Source of the DNA: an uncultured Eudoraea sp.
GTDB taxonomy: Bacteria > Bacteroidota > Bacteroidia > Flavobacteriales > Flavobacteriaceae
Assembly (NCBI GenBank): GCA_947258555.1
Contig: CAMYJF010000014.1
Coordinates: 1 to 59,173, forward strand
Reading direction: 5' to 3'
Length of the DNA: 59,173 bases
Made by a program: the position numbers and the translations under genes. The notes under the pieces were generated by a model, which was not told the origin of the DNA, made no database searches, and worked only from the letters and a program-made list of their open reading frames with translations. Positions 42,858-52,259 of this stretch are shown piece after piece. Numbering within the stretch: position 1 is the first letter of the stretch; every line of letters begins with the position of its first letter.

Positions 42858-43562
42858 TTACTGTAGCTTGAAGGTGATCGGGATACTAAAGGGAACCCGT
42901 ACAGGTCTACCTCTTTGTTTCCCTGGTGTCATCCTTGGGAGCTTTTCAATAATACGAAGCGCTTCTGCTTCTAAATTTTTATCGGGACCTCTGTATCGAA
43001 TATTGCCGATAGAGCCATCTTTTTGAATAGTAAACATAACACTTACACGTCCCTGGATTCCCATTTCCTGAGCTATTTCAGGGTAGCGGAAATTCTTTCT
43101 GATATGCTTTTGGATCATTTCATTAAAACATGCACGTTTATCGCTGGCGCCTTCGCAGCCTGGAAAAATGGGTACATCTTCGATCACTGCAAATGGAACA
43201 TCGATATCAAGGTCATCTTCTTCAACCTCTACATCTTCCACTTCCATGACTTCTTCTTCCTGACTCGTTTCAGTAGATTCTATCACAGTTTCTTCCACTT
43301 CCTCTTCATCTTCTACAACTTCGATCACTTCCGGTGCTGCCGGTGGTGGCGGTGGTGGTGGAGTTTTGATCTGCTCTGTTAATGGCACCTCTTCATCCAA
43401 ATCATCTTCCACTGACATTGCAATGTCATAATCAGCAGCTTTATCATAGGTTTTCCATTCGAGGGCTCCGTAAACCAACCCCATTACTATGGCAAGACCC
43501 AAAACAAAGTAGAGACTGCTATTATTTCTTAGATCGGCTTTTGGATTCTTTTTCAGTTCCAT
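42858..43562 (-). CDS. tonB: TonB-family energy transducer
   Basis: 234 aa. A short cytoplasmic part, one TM (about 17-36, SLYFVLGLAIVMGLVYGALE), a run of seven prolines near residue 70, a long Glu/Val-rich periplasmic linker (about 78-130), and the TonB C-terminal domain (about 140-234) with IPIFPGCEG-like VPIFPGCEGASDKRAC, RYPEIAQEMGIQGRVSVMF and RMTPGKQRGRPVRVPFSIPI. Flavobacterial TonB proteins often have this Cys pair between the linker and the domain. It passes proton-motive energy from ExbBD to TonB-dependent receptors. Own promoter and terminator. Confidence 0.94.
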   Translation of the reverse strand: MELKKNPKADLRNNSSLYFVLGLAIVMGLVYGALEWKTYDKAADYDIAMSVEDDLDEEVPLTEQIKTPPPPPPPAAPEVIEVVEDEEEVEETVIESTETSQEEEVMEVEDVEVEEDDLDIDVPFAVIEDVPIFPGCEGASDKRACFNEMIQKHIRKNFRYPEIAQEMGIQGRVSVMFTIQKDGSIGNIRYRGPDKNLEAEALRIIEKLPRMTPGKQRGRPVRVPFSIPITFKLQ

Positions 43563-43583
43563 GCTTCTGTAATTTAGTGAATG

Positions 43584-43615
43584 CTAATTTAATTATTCTT
43601 TGGAGATAATCGCAA
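43584..43615 (-). promoter_or_regulatory. Promoter for tonB
   Basis: TTG (43613-43615), 21-bp spacer, TAAATTAG (43584-43591), one mismatch from TAnnTTTG; 21 bp before the ATG. Confidence 0.45.
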
Positions 43616-43629
43616 TAAATTTAGTGTTT

Positions 43630-44034
43630 TTAACGTAGTGCCCGACCAGTAATGCCTTTAAGTACAAGCATTCCCAAAAGGACCCCTGCTATATTCGCGA
43701 CAACATCCCAAAGTTCCCACCATCGATTAACGGGTAGTACTTTTTGTAATACTTCAATAAGTATGCCGAATCCTATTAGCAGAAATGCCAGAATTAGCAT
43801 ACGGTTGATTTGGGTTTTTTTATCTTTTCCGTTAAGGTAATATAATCCTCCTGTGAGCATCAGGACAGCATATGCCCCGGTGTGCAGGATCTTGTCAAAA
43901 AATGAAATATTTAAATCGGGAACATTAAACTCCACATCAATGAGGCTCATCACTGTAATAACGCCGAGAAAAGCATAAAAAGCGACTCCAAAAAATGCAT
44001 GCCTAGGCACCGATGAGTTCTTTATATTCTGCAT
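43630..44034 (-). CDS. VanZ-like membrane protein
   Basis: 134 aa with four TMs (about 11-31, 44-62, 75-95, 107-126). Conserved VanZ marks: [14 protein letters not shown] with the His in TM2, and [19 protein letters not shown] near the end. The ATG at 44034 lies 32 bp inside the end of gcvH, so the two are translationally linked. VanZ-like proteins occur widely, and their function outside glycopeptide resistance is unclear. A drug-resistance role cannot be inferred. Confidence 0.87.
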   Translation of the reverse strand: MQNIKNSSVPRHAFFGVAFYAFLGVITVMSLIDVEFNVPDLNISFFDKILHTGAYAVLMLTGGLYYLNGKDKKTQINRMLILAFLLIGFGILIEVLQKVLPVNRWWELWDVVANIAGVLLGMLVLKGITGRALR

Positions 44035-44383
44035 CAGACATTAATGAATCCAATTCTGAAGGATCGCCAATTGACATTTTAATCATCCAGCCTTCCCCAT
44101 ATGGGTCGGAATTTACCTTTTCAGGCTCCTCTTCCAAGCTTTCATTGAATTCAACTACTGTTCCGGTAAGGGGCGCAAAAAGGTCAGATACCGTCTTTAC
44201 CGCTTCCACTGTACCAAATATATCCTCCTGGTTTAGATCCTCGTCTAACGTTTCTACTTCAACATAAACGATATCACCCAATTCTCCCTGGGCAAAATCT
44301 GTAATGCCGATGATGGCCACATCACCTTCAATTTTAACCCATTCATGGTCTTTGGTATACTTTAATTCGGATGGAATATTCAT
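44003..44383 (-). CDS. gcvH: Glycine cleavage system H protein
   Basis: 126 aa, standard size. [20 protein letters not shown], then [16 protein letters not shown], and the lipoyl-Lys motif [16 protein letters not shown] with the lipoylated Lys near residue 63, then [13 protein letters not shown]. It carries the aminomethyl group between the P, T and L proteins of glycine cleavage in the cytoplasm. Preceded by a textbook promoter and overlapped at its end by the VanZ-like gene. Confidence 0.96.
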   Translation of the reverse strand: MNIPSELKYTKDHEWVKIEGDVAIIGITDFAQGELGDIVYVEVETLDEDLNQEDIFGTVEAVKTVSDLFAPLTGTVVEFNESLEEEPEKVNSDPYGEGWMIKMSIGDPSELDSLMSDAEYKELIGA

Positions 44384-44406
44384 GTCACAGCTGTTTTTGC
44401 GTTGCG

Positions 44407-44437
44407 CAAATGTAACGGATTCTCAATCGTATTTCAA
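44407..44437 (-). promoter_or_regulatory. Consensus Bacteroidota promoter for gcvH-vanZ
   Basis: TTG (44435-44437), 20-bp spacer, TACATTTG (44407-44414): complete match to the consensus, 23 bp before the gcvH ATG and only 26 bp after the sprA stop. Confidence 0.75.
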
Positions 44438-44462
44438 GCCTCTATTTAGATTTCGAAAACCT

Positions 44463-47400
44463 TTAGTTTCCGAAATTATAGCGCAAGGTAAATCCGGTAT
44501 TGATCGTGGTTTGAGGAAATGCCGTAGAAACAGCGAATTTAGAGAAGGAATGATCGTAGAAGAAGAGCGCATTGAGACTTTTACTCAGGGCATAATCTGC
44601 AGTAAATTTAATAGAGAACAGGTTCTGACCAGATGTTATCTGATTGTCGTCTATATCCAGGTTACGGATAATGGTAATATTATCTCTCAGTGTTAGATCT
44701 GCTTTTAAATTCAGATCCCCTTTGAGCCGCTGTTTCTCACCGCCTATATTTGTGACGAAAGTCACATCTTTAAATCTGTACCCAAGACCCAGGGTGTATT
44801 CCTTCCCGTTGATCTCTGTCAATAAGTTGTTATCAAAACTCATTGATAGTGCCCTGTCCCTTCTTAATTCTGCCAGGATACTCAAGGAATTTTTCATCTC
44901 AAAATCCAGTCGGACTAACGGATTGAATTGATCTGTCAGCACTACATTATTATACAATGTCTCCGGTTCAAAATCCTGGTTTTCGATATTGATCGGTGTA
45001 TTCTGTCTTTCCAGGTTTGTCTGGAAGGAATTAATGCTATATGATGCCCGATACCCATGACTTACAGAGAATCTTTTGAATTTCTTCTTGAACCACTTGT
45101 TCTTCATCAGGCCTGTATATTTGATGTTCCAGTTAGGAATAGGGATCTGTCGGAAAGCATCCATGTTTACCCGGTTGACATCCTGCCCGGTATAGGCTGC
45201 AAAAAATGCCGGTAGTAATACATCCTGACTCGTTTTACCGTATCGTGTCGGGAAGCCATCATCGTCTAAGCCTTCATCCGGACTACTCCTGTCTGCCAGA
45301 AGTCGGTTTGCAATGACGATCCTGTTACTCTTAAATGTGTCAAAGTTATCTGAACTCGTCTCATCACTTTGGCTAAAAGCTGTACCCAGCATCACTGTAG
45401 ATATACTGAAATTACCGAGGGTGTTCGGCGTGAGCTGAAGATACTCGCCATCCTCTACCCTATAATTCTCCCGGAGTGTGCTGGAGTATTGTCTGTCTGC
45501 TACCAGGTCTATAGTAAGGTCTTGTACCGGCTGGGCAGTCGCCGTGATGTTTAATTGGGTTGTTTTGCGCTGAACAAATTGTTCATTGAACTCCGGAAAG
45601 ACGGTCAGCCATCCATTTCGTGCAGCTTCATAACGCACATCTGCCTGGCTTCCAAACACAAATCCTAAGGTAGGTCTGGTCGTTCCGATAAAGCCTATGG
45701 ATTGCGTATAACCAGGGAGTACAGTTCCATTGTTTTCACTGTAGTTGACATTAAGGCGTTTGACCATTGTAATAATGTCAATAGCGGTATTTGCCAACTT
45801 ACTTTTCTTCTTTGTGCCTCCCCCATCTCGTGGATTTCCGGCCTTATCTGTCCGCACAGGAGCAGATGTTGCGCCCGTCTTTCCTTTAGAGCTGGTTAAT
45901 CCGATCATATCGTAAAATCTGGGCAAGCTCAGAGCTGCTGTCAGGGTATGAGTGTTCGCATTCTGAACTGTATTGATTCGTTCTCCTGTCACTTGTCTTA
46001 TGGCATCTCCACCGCGTTGCCAATCGAAGTTACTCGTATAGGTATACTGCGCATTGATAAATGACAGTGCAGGGATCTTGCTAAAGGGGATCTCGTAATT
46101 GATCTGCATTTGTTGGGCATGCCTGTTGGGTTCTCCTGAATCGAAGAAGCCATTCCAGATATTAAGCTCCCGGTTTATTGCCGAAGCCGGATCGTTCGGA
46201 TCGTCCAAGTAATTTCTAATGATATTGTTGTTGGAAGAGGTCAGGTTGAGTCGCAACGATTCCGTTATACTATAGTTCAGGGCATACTGCCAATTAAATA
46301 AGTAATTGCGCTGCTGTAGTAAAGGCAACTGCAAGCTCTCCACACCAGGTTCGAGGACATCCCTGAATCGCTGTTGGTTGAACTGCCGGTTGACGTCGGA
46401 TTGCACTGAAATGCTGGCAGGTAGCAGGTTGAAATTTAAATCCTTTAACCATTGCCAGTACTTTCCTGTCAGAATAGAGTCGTTCTTCTTAAATGGCGCC
46501 ACAGGAGCTGGTTTAAAGTTGTGGTTGTACACAAAGCCCGTCTTTACGCTTTGATCCCGAAGGTTGGCGATCTCAAAATCGCGGTGATCGGTTTCGTTAT
46601 AAGAGAAATTAAAGGTGAAATTCTCTATGTCGTAAAAATTCGCTTCTGCTTCATCTCCCCTGTTTTTTCGCACGCCAATTAGATTTACACTTGTCCGCTT
46701 TGTATAATCCTCGGCTTGTTCCTTAATAGCATTCGCTTCTGCCGGCGTTGTCGCCGCAGCAATGCGATCGTCCAGTCTAAGATCGTCGTAGACGGGATCA
46801 AATTCCGGGGTGATCAATTGCTCAGAAATGCCAAAATTGAATGGGATCTGTAAATTCCATTTTGTCGGTAGCAATTGTCCTATTTCTACATTCGTTACTA
46901 CATCGTAAGCAATCGCATCCTCACGGGCACGTTCGTTCGGCATTTGGTCTATCGCACCAAAACCGGAAGTACTTTGATTACCGGTTGCCGTGATATTCGC
47001 AAAATCGGCCATGTTGGCATCTATGGCAGCCACAGCAGCCCATCCGCCATTATTATCGAGACCGGATAAACGCAATTCATTAAACCAAACTTCACCACGT
47101 GCTGGTATATTATCAATATTCTTTACCCCAACCATCATACTCCGTATGGAACCTAAAGATGGGTTACCACGCAATCCTATCCGCATTTGACCCGGTGTCC
47201 TTGGAGCAAATTCATCAACCGGGATCACTTCCCCACCGGAAATCTCATAATAGATCACCTGGTCAAGGGTTTGATCTGCTATCCCCTGGGATTTTATTTG
47301 TTTGAGATCTTCCAAGGCAATGTTAAGTTCATTTAATTCCGGCCATACCTCTTCCGCGCTGTTTGCCGTAAATGGTGTAAGCTGAAGCGGTACTTCGATC

Positions 47401-50400
47401 TGATAGTAATTCTCCGAAAAGTCTGTTCCTATTCTAAGGAAACCAACAAGGGGGACATCACTATCCAGGTAATCACTGTCCGCAATTTTTTCGGCGTGCA
47501 TGAACATCTTGATGTTTTCATATTGGCGCACATCAATATTCACGTTTTTGAAAACCCCCCTGGAATCCTCGGGCTGAAGATTTTCCACAACAAAGGACAG
47601 GGACTGTTCATTCTGACGGATGATGGTGTTATTATTATTTAATTGCTCCCTGATAACACCCGGGGGTAGCACATAAGGTATGGGGATGCGAGAATTGTTT
47701 TCTTCAATGTTGACTGTATTTACATCTACGACTGTACCATCATCACCTGGATCGTCTCCATCTGCTTCCAGGGTTTTGGTGTAGCTCCGCCAATCTCCCC
47801 GGACAAGGTCTAATGTGGCAAAACGAAGCACGACATCGTCTGTGAATCCGGTCATGTACATCCGCATAAAACTAATAGACCTGAAATCGGATATACCTCC
47901 AACAGCTTCAGTAAAATCAGATAATGGGATCTTGTATTGTATCCACCTTCTGTTCAATTGACTCCCATTAGGCAGGTCAGGTGTTAGCCCTTCTTTTATG
48001 TCGGTCACATATTGATCGTCAATTGTCGTATTTGGCTTTATTTGAATACGGTATTCATAATAGCTGTTGATCGTGTTCATGGTCAGATCCCTGTCTATAT
48101 CCTCTACGTCAGGCAAGGTCGTAGATCCACGATCTGTATTGGTCACGGCTACAGGTGAATTTCCTTCCGGATTATTAAAATCCAGATAGCGTTCCAGGAT
48201 ACTTCCTTCTCTATTGAGGTAGTATTCATAATTATCCAGTGCCGGATCTTCCGCGGGTCCAATATATCCCTGTGCCGATTCATCCGCATCTGTGATCCCG
48301 TCATATCCTATGTCCTGCAAACTTCGGTTGGCCTCGTCTGCATCAAAAGCGTAGACCAGGGACTGTGTAGCAGGCACTTTCCCCCATACGGTGTTCGTTG
48401 TAAGATCGTTGCTATTTACTCCCGGCAAGCCATTTTCGTATTGTTTTCTGCCATCTTCCAGGATATCTTCCGAAATATTTCCGAGGTTTAACACCAATTC
48501 CCCTGAACCGGTTGCCATTCCATCTACATAGGGATCCAGCACCCAGAATTGAACAAATTCTACATTGGATTGTTCAAAATTGGTGCTGCTTAGGGAACGC
48601 ATCAAACCCGCCCATTTCTGATTTGGAAGCAAGCTTGCAAAATTGTCGTTGGCATTATACGGACCTAGTTCATTGGGATAATAGGCAAGGTCCAACGTAT
48701 TCTGTACGGTCGTTTGTCCCTGGGCAATATCTACCTGTGGGAACACTTCATCAATAAATATCCTTCGGGTTTCATTCGTAGAGATATCATTATCGTTGAT
48801 TGACGCCGGACGCTGGTTAGTATAGAAGATCGGATCGATCGTATACCAAGCCATTTTAGCCCTTTCGAAACCAGTTTCAAAATCATTTTCGCCATCTAGC
48901 TTGAATTCTTCAGGAACAGAGGCCAGGGACCAACCAAGGGAAGATCGAATATCGATCAAGGCCTGGGCTCCTTCAAAGTCGTCCAGATATGTGGTCGTTT
49001 CCCCTCTAAAATCGGCATTTTTAGGGGAATTGGGTTTTAAGAAAGCTACTTCCCCACGTACCGAAAGATTAGAAGGTACATCGGTGTCAATATTTGGGAG
49101 CTTATTTACTAATCGGGTAAGGAATGGGACTTCCGTTGAGAAATTTCCATTAAGCCCGAATATAGTGTTGTTAACGGGTTCGATCCCAAAATTTGATTTC
49201 TGGGTCAGCGGGCGTTCATTCAGGTTTAAAAGAGTTGCCCCTAAAACAAAATTTTCATTTACCTGGTGTTCTATGTTGATCCCGGTGAAACGTCGGGTTT
49301 GTTGTCCGAATACGGCATTGTTTTCCACAGAAATATTGATGGGCACATTAGATGCTTCTAAACTTGGATCCAGTATCTGGACCGTACCCGCCTGGTAGTT
49401 CACCGTATAGTCAATTCCTTCCTGGAGTGTTCTTCCGCCTGCGGTCACACGCACAGATCCTCTGGGTACGTTAAATGCTCCGATCGGGATGCCGTTCGTA
49501 CCTTCGGATTTATATCTTCCTTTTAGGCGGAATCTATTCTTTTCTGCTGCTTCTAAAGAAGCCGCTTTGGTCTGGGCATAGAGGTCTCTGAATACAAATT
49601 TCTGTTGATTCTCATTATAGCCCTGGTCATCTTCTACATCATAGGTACCTCCGCCTAATTCATCGAACAAGTATTCCCCGAAAGGTTCCACTGTTGTAAA
49701 GATGATCTGGCCATTACGCGTATTCACGGTGATACCGGGAATAAAATCAAAGAAACCATCCCCACCGGGTTGAATATCATTATAGACATTTAATTTGTCC
49801 AGGCTGAAAACGTCTAACAGGATCCTATCCTGGAAACCGTCGGGCCATCCACTTCCGGGTCCCTCTGCGACCGGGGTAATATAATTTCGAGGTGTCGGAT
49901 CTGAATAGAGAATATTGAGCTTAAAATCTTCCTGGCTCAATTGAAATGCACCGGTGGCATATATATTTTTCATCATAATATCCCAGATAGGATCTTCCAC
50001 ATTGGTGATATTACTTTTCAGGAGTTTTACAACCAGCGTGTTGTTATTCACTTCCAATTGATCGATCCCAGGGGTTACTGTTGTTGCATCCAGACCTCCA
50101 TTGGCAAATTCACCTACCTGGAATACTTCCCCATTAAAAGTGTATTGGAAAGCCACACCCAGAACTTCGTCATTGCTGAGGCGTTGGTTCAGGGATATGT
50201 AGCCCAATTGGGAATTAAAATCAAAGTCCCTTCCTACTTCCAGCTTGCGGGCATTTTCCAGAATGGCATAATCAAAGCCCTGGTTAATAGAATACCCTGT
50301 GCTGATATCAAAACCTTCATCAACTGTGGCAATATCCCTGACATTATCATTGAGGATCCCACCACCTGTTGTGATCAAAGCCGGATCATAGTCATTGGCC

Positions 50401-51575
50401 GCGTTTGTAGGCAGATCGGGATTCGTTCCGGTAACATTAAAAAATCCGGCAGGCTCGCCGTTAAGTCTACCGATCCTGGTTTTATCTTTTTCGGTCTCAC
50501 CCAGATCCTGAATTCCAACGATGTTGCGCACATTAAAGGTCTGTTGGTTCCTGTTGGTCACCCATACTTCCAGTCTTGTGATCTGCACCTGACTGCTGAT
50601 GTAGGGATAAAATTCAAGTGCATCGTCATATTGGTCTCTAAAATACTGGGCCAGGAAGAAGTGCCTGTCCTCATCATAATCCAGGGCTGTAAGTTCAAAC
50701 TCATTGATCGTCCCTCCCCCTTGCGCGACCACTGTATTGTTTTGAGATCGTTGTTCGGAAAGGACAGCAGTAACCGTCGTTTTACCGAATTGCAACTGAG
50801 TTTTGATACCAAATAGGCTCTGGGCACCGGTAATCAGTGAGCTGTTAAGCGGCATATTCACATTACCTACCTCTATTTTCCGGATAATATCGTCTTCTGT
50901 TGGCGTATAATCCAGTTTAACGAGGTTTTGAAAGTCAAAAGTGGCCTCGGTATCGTAATTGGCGGTTACCTGGAGGCGCTCACCAATTTTACCAAGCATA
51001 CTCAGGCTAATACGCTGGTCAAAATCAAAAGATAGATTGGTCCTGTTTCGAGGCGAGAGGGCCGGGTTATCATTTCTCTGCCAAATTATCCCCAGGTCCA
51101 TGGCAACAGAACCCTGAGGGATCACTTCGATGGTATTTCCACCGAAAACCGACTCAAAGAAGTCGTTATTCACATAAAAATTTGGTAATAAGTTGCGTCG
51201 GGCCTCTTCAGATCCTTCCTTTTTCCCGGAAAAAGCATCGATCTTATCTTTGAAATAGGCTTTCATGCCCTCTTTGCGGACTAATTCCAGATATTCTTCC
51301 GGAGACAGCATTATAGGGTAGGAAACATCGAAATCGCCTACTTGTTCAGTGTAGATATAGCGATCCATGACCGGATCGTACGTGTATTTGGAAGTTATAC
51401 TCGCCGGATTCTCAAGCTCTATCTTTCCTAATGCAAACCCTGTTTGTACCGAATCTGTTTCTTGTTCAGTGTTTTCCTGACCTACCACCATTTGGGCGAT
51501 AAAGAGAAAAATAAGGGTTGGGAAAAAAAGCTTTAAAGAATAATAATTAAGTATTGATTTAGCCCCTGTTTTCAA
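44463..51575 (-). CDS. sprA: SprA, type IX secretion outer-membrane translocon
   Basis: 2370 aa, typical SprA size. Signal region at about 12-32 (LKLFFPTLIFLFIAQMVVGQ). Family blocks: YDPVMDRYIYTEQVGDFDV, PIMLSPEEYLEL, VIPQGSVAMDLGIIWQRNDN, RNRTNLSFDFDQRISLSMLG, then very many predicted beta strands with conserved repeats (ARGEVWFNELRLSGLDNNGG, SYRASYSIN). It forms the giant barrel that carries T9SS substrates across the outer membrane and is needed for gliding. The start is a TTG, 5 bp after the ruvA stop; I find no ATG that keeps the signal peptide. Without the TTG the next Met (residue 29) would lose most of the signal. Confidence 0.95.
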   Translation of the reverse strand: MKTGAKSILNYYSLKLFFPTLIFLFIAQMVVGQENTEQETDSVQTGFALGKIELENPASITSKYTYDPVMDRYIYTEQVGDFDVSYPIMLSPEEYLELVRKEGMKAYFKDKIDAFSGKKEGSEEARRNLLPNFYVNNDFFESVFGGNTIEVIPQGSVAMDLGIIWQRNDNPALSPRNRTNLSFDFDQRISLSMLGKIGERLQVTANYDTEATFDFQNLVKLDYTPTEDDIIRKIEVGNVNMPLNSSLITGAQSLFGIKTQLQFGKTTVTAVLSEQRSQNNTVVAQGGGTINEFELTALDYDEDRHFFLAQYFRDQYDDALEFYPYISSQVQITRLEVWVTNRNQQTFNVRNIVGIQDLGETEKDKTRIGRLNGEPAGFFNVTGTNPDLPTNAANDYDPALITTGGGILNDNVRDIATVDEGFDISTGYSINQGFDYAILENARKLEVGRDFDFNSQLGYISLNQRLSNDEVLGVAFQYTFNGEVFQVGEFANGGLDATTVTPGIDQLEVNNNTLVVKLLKSNITNVEDPIWDIMMKNIYATGAFQLSQEDFKLNILYSDPTPRNYITPVAEGPGSGWPDGFQDRILLDVFSLDKLNVYNDIQPGGDGFFDFIPGITVNTRNGQIIFTTVEPFGEYLFDELGGGTYDVEDDQGYNENQQKFVFRDLYAQTKAASLEAAEKNRFRLKGRYKSEGTNGIPIGAFNVPRGSVRVTAGGRTLQEGIDYTVNYQAGTVQILDPSLEASNVPINISVENNAVFGQQTRRFTGINIEHQVNENFVLGATLLNLNERPLTQKSNFGIEPVNNTIFGLNGNFSTEVPFLTRLVNKLPNIDTDVPSNLSVRGEVAFLKPNSPKNADFRGETTTYLDDFEGAQALIDIRSSLGWSLASVPEEFKLDGENDFETGFERAKMAWYTIDPIFYTNQRPASINDNDISTNETRRIFIDEVFPQVDIAQGQTTVQNTLDLAYYPNELGPYNANDNFASLLPNQKWAGLMRSLSSTNFEQSNVEFVQFWVLDPYVDGMATGSGELVLNLGNISEDILEDGRKQYENGLPGVNSNDLTTNTVWGKVPATQSLVYAFDADEANRSLQDIGYDGITDADESAQGYIGPAEDPALDNYEYYLNREGSILERYLDFNNPEGNSPVAVTNTDRGSTTLPDVEDIDRDLTMNTINSYYEYRIQIKPNTTIDDQYVTDIKEGLTPDLPNGSQLNRRWIQYKIPLSDFTEAVGGISDFRSISFMRMYMTGFTDDVVLRFATLDLVRGDWRSYTKTLEADGDDPGDDGTVVDVNTVNIEENNSRIPIPYVLPPGVIREQLNNNNTIIRQNEQSLSFVVENLQPEDSRGVFKNVNIDVRQYENIKMFMHAEKIADSDYLDSDVPLVGFLRIGTDFSENYYQIEVPLQLTPFTANSAEEVWPELNELNIALEDLKQIKSQGIADQTLDQVIYYEISGGEVIPVDEFAPRTPGQMRIGLRGNPSLGSIRSMMVGVKNIDNIPARGEVWFNELRLSGLDNNGGWAAVAAIDANMADFANITATGNQSTSGFGAIDQMPNERAREDAIAYDVVTNVEIGQLLPTKWNLQIPFNFGISEQLITPEFDPVYDDLRLDDRIAAATTPAEANAIKEQAEDYTKRTSVNLIGVRKNRGDEAEANFYDIENFTFNFSYNETDHRDFEIANLRDQSVKTGFVYNHNFKPAPVAPFKKNDSILTGKYWQWLKDLNFNLLPASISVQSDVNRQFNQQRFRDVLEPGVESLQLPLLQQRNYLFNWQYALNYSITESLRLNLTSSNNNIIRNYLDDPNDPASAINRELNIWNGFFDSGEPNRHAQQMQINYEIPFSKIPALSFINAQYTYTSNFDWQRGGDAIRQVTGERINTVQNANTHTLTAALSLPRFYDMIGLTSSKGKTGATSAPVRTDKAGNPRDGGGTKKKSKLANTAIDIITMVKRLNVNYSENNGTVLPGYTQSIGFIGTTRPTLGFVFGSQADVRYEAARNGWLTVFPEFNEQFVQRKTTQLNITATAQPVQDLTIDLVADRQYSSTLRENYRVEDGEYLQLTPNTLGNFSISTVMLGTAFSQSDETSSDNFDTFKSNRIVIANRLLADRSSPDEGLDDDGFPTRYGKTSQDVLLPAFFAAYTGQDVNRVNMDAFRQIPIPNWNIKYTGLMKNKWFKKKFKRFSVSHGYRASYSINSFQTNLERQNTPINIENQDFEPETLYNNVVLTDQFNPLVRLDFEMKNSLSILAELRRDRALSMSFDNNLLTEINGKEYTLGLGYRFKDVTFVTNIGGEKQRLKGDLNLKADLTLRDNITIIRNLDIDDNQITSGQNLFSIKFTADYALSKSLNALFFYDHSFSKFAVSTAFPQTTINTGFTLRYNFGN

Positions 51576-51580
51576 TCGAA

Positions 51581-52162
51581 TTACAAATTTTTAAGTGCTG
51601 CTTTAATTAATTCCTCAACACTTACTGAAGTATCTTGCGTCAAAACCTTATCAACTGCCCGTTCTGCCTGCCTTCTGACGAAGCCAAGAACCTCTAAAGC
51701 AGATAACGCTTCATCTCTATTTGTATTGTCCGATTTTTCTGAAACTTCATCTATATCATAAATTTTTAAAATCTTGTCTTTCAGGTCCAAAATTACGCGC
51801 TGAGCCGTTTTGGCACCAATTCCTTTTACAGCCTGTATAGCCAGGACATCTGATCCGGCAATGGCATTTCGGATCTGCTCCGGTGTCATAGAAGATAAGA
51901 CGGTTCTTGCCGTACTGGTTCCTACCCCTGAAACGGATATGAGCAAACGAAAGATCTCACGTTCCGATTTCTCTTTGAATCCATACAGGATATGGGCATC
52001 TTCCCGTACTTGCAAATGGGTAAAGAGATGGATCTGTTCATCGTCTGGCAAAAGAGCAAATGTGTGTAGGGATATATTGACAAAATAGCCAACACCATTA
52101 CAGTCGATCACGACATGGGTAGGGTATTTTTCAACGAGGCGTCCTTGGAGGTGGTGGATCAT
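51581..52162 (-). CDS. ruvA: Holliday junction helicase subunit RuvA
   Basis: 193 aa from the ATG at 52162 (MIHHLQGRLVEKYPTHVVID, the standard RuvA start). OB fold to about residue 65. The two helix-hairpin-helix motifs are in LLISVSGVGTSTARTVLSSM and LAIQAVKGIGAKTAQRVILDLKDK. The C-terminal RuvB-binding three-helix domain is RDEALSALEVLGFVRRQAE. It binds four-way DNA junctions with RuvB/RuvC. Transcribed together with sprA, 5 bp apart. Confidence 0.96.
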   Translation of the reverse strand: MIHHLQGRLVEKYPTHVVIDCNGVGYFVNISLHTFALLPDDEQIHLFTHLQVREDAHILYGFKEKSEREIFRLLISVSGVGTSTARTVLSSMTPEQIRNAIAGSDVLAIQAVKGIGAKTAQRVILDLKDKILKIYDIDEVSEKSDNTNRDEALSALEVLGFVRRQAERAVDKVLTQDTSVSVEELIKAALKNL

Positions 52163-52177
52163 GATCTGGTTTGAATA

Positions 52178-52213
52178 CAAAAGTATATGTATTCAGCTTA
52201 ATACGGATGCAAA
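52178..52213 (-). promoter_or_regulatory. Promoter for ruvA-sprA
   Basis: A perfect -7 box TACTTTTG (52178-52185) lies 15 bp before the ruvA ATG. TTTG (52210-52213) is 24 bp upstream of it, slightly more than the usual spacer. Confidence 0.45.
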
Positions 52214-52259
52214 CTTGATCGATAATGGTGGAGTGAGAGAGTTTCTTCCTTCAAAAAGC

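Noticed and set aside
43023-43382. 119-codon plus-strand frame within tonB
   Set aside because: Phe/His-rich antisense of the Glu-rich TonB linker.
49941-50816. 291-codon frame on the plus strand within sprA
   Set aside because: Antisense shadow of the sprA coding frame; Cys/Ile-rich composition and no domain.
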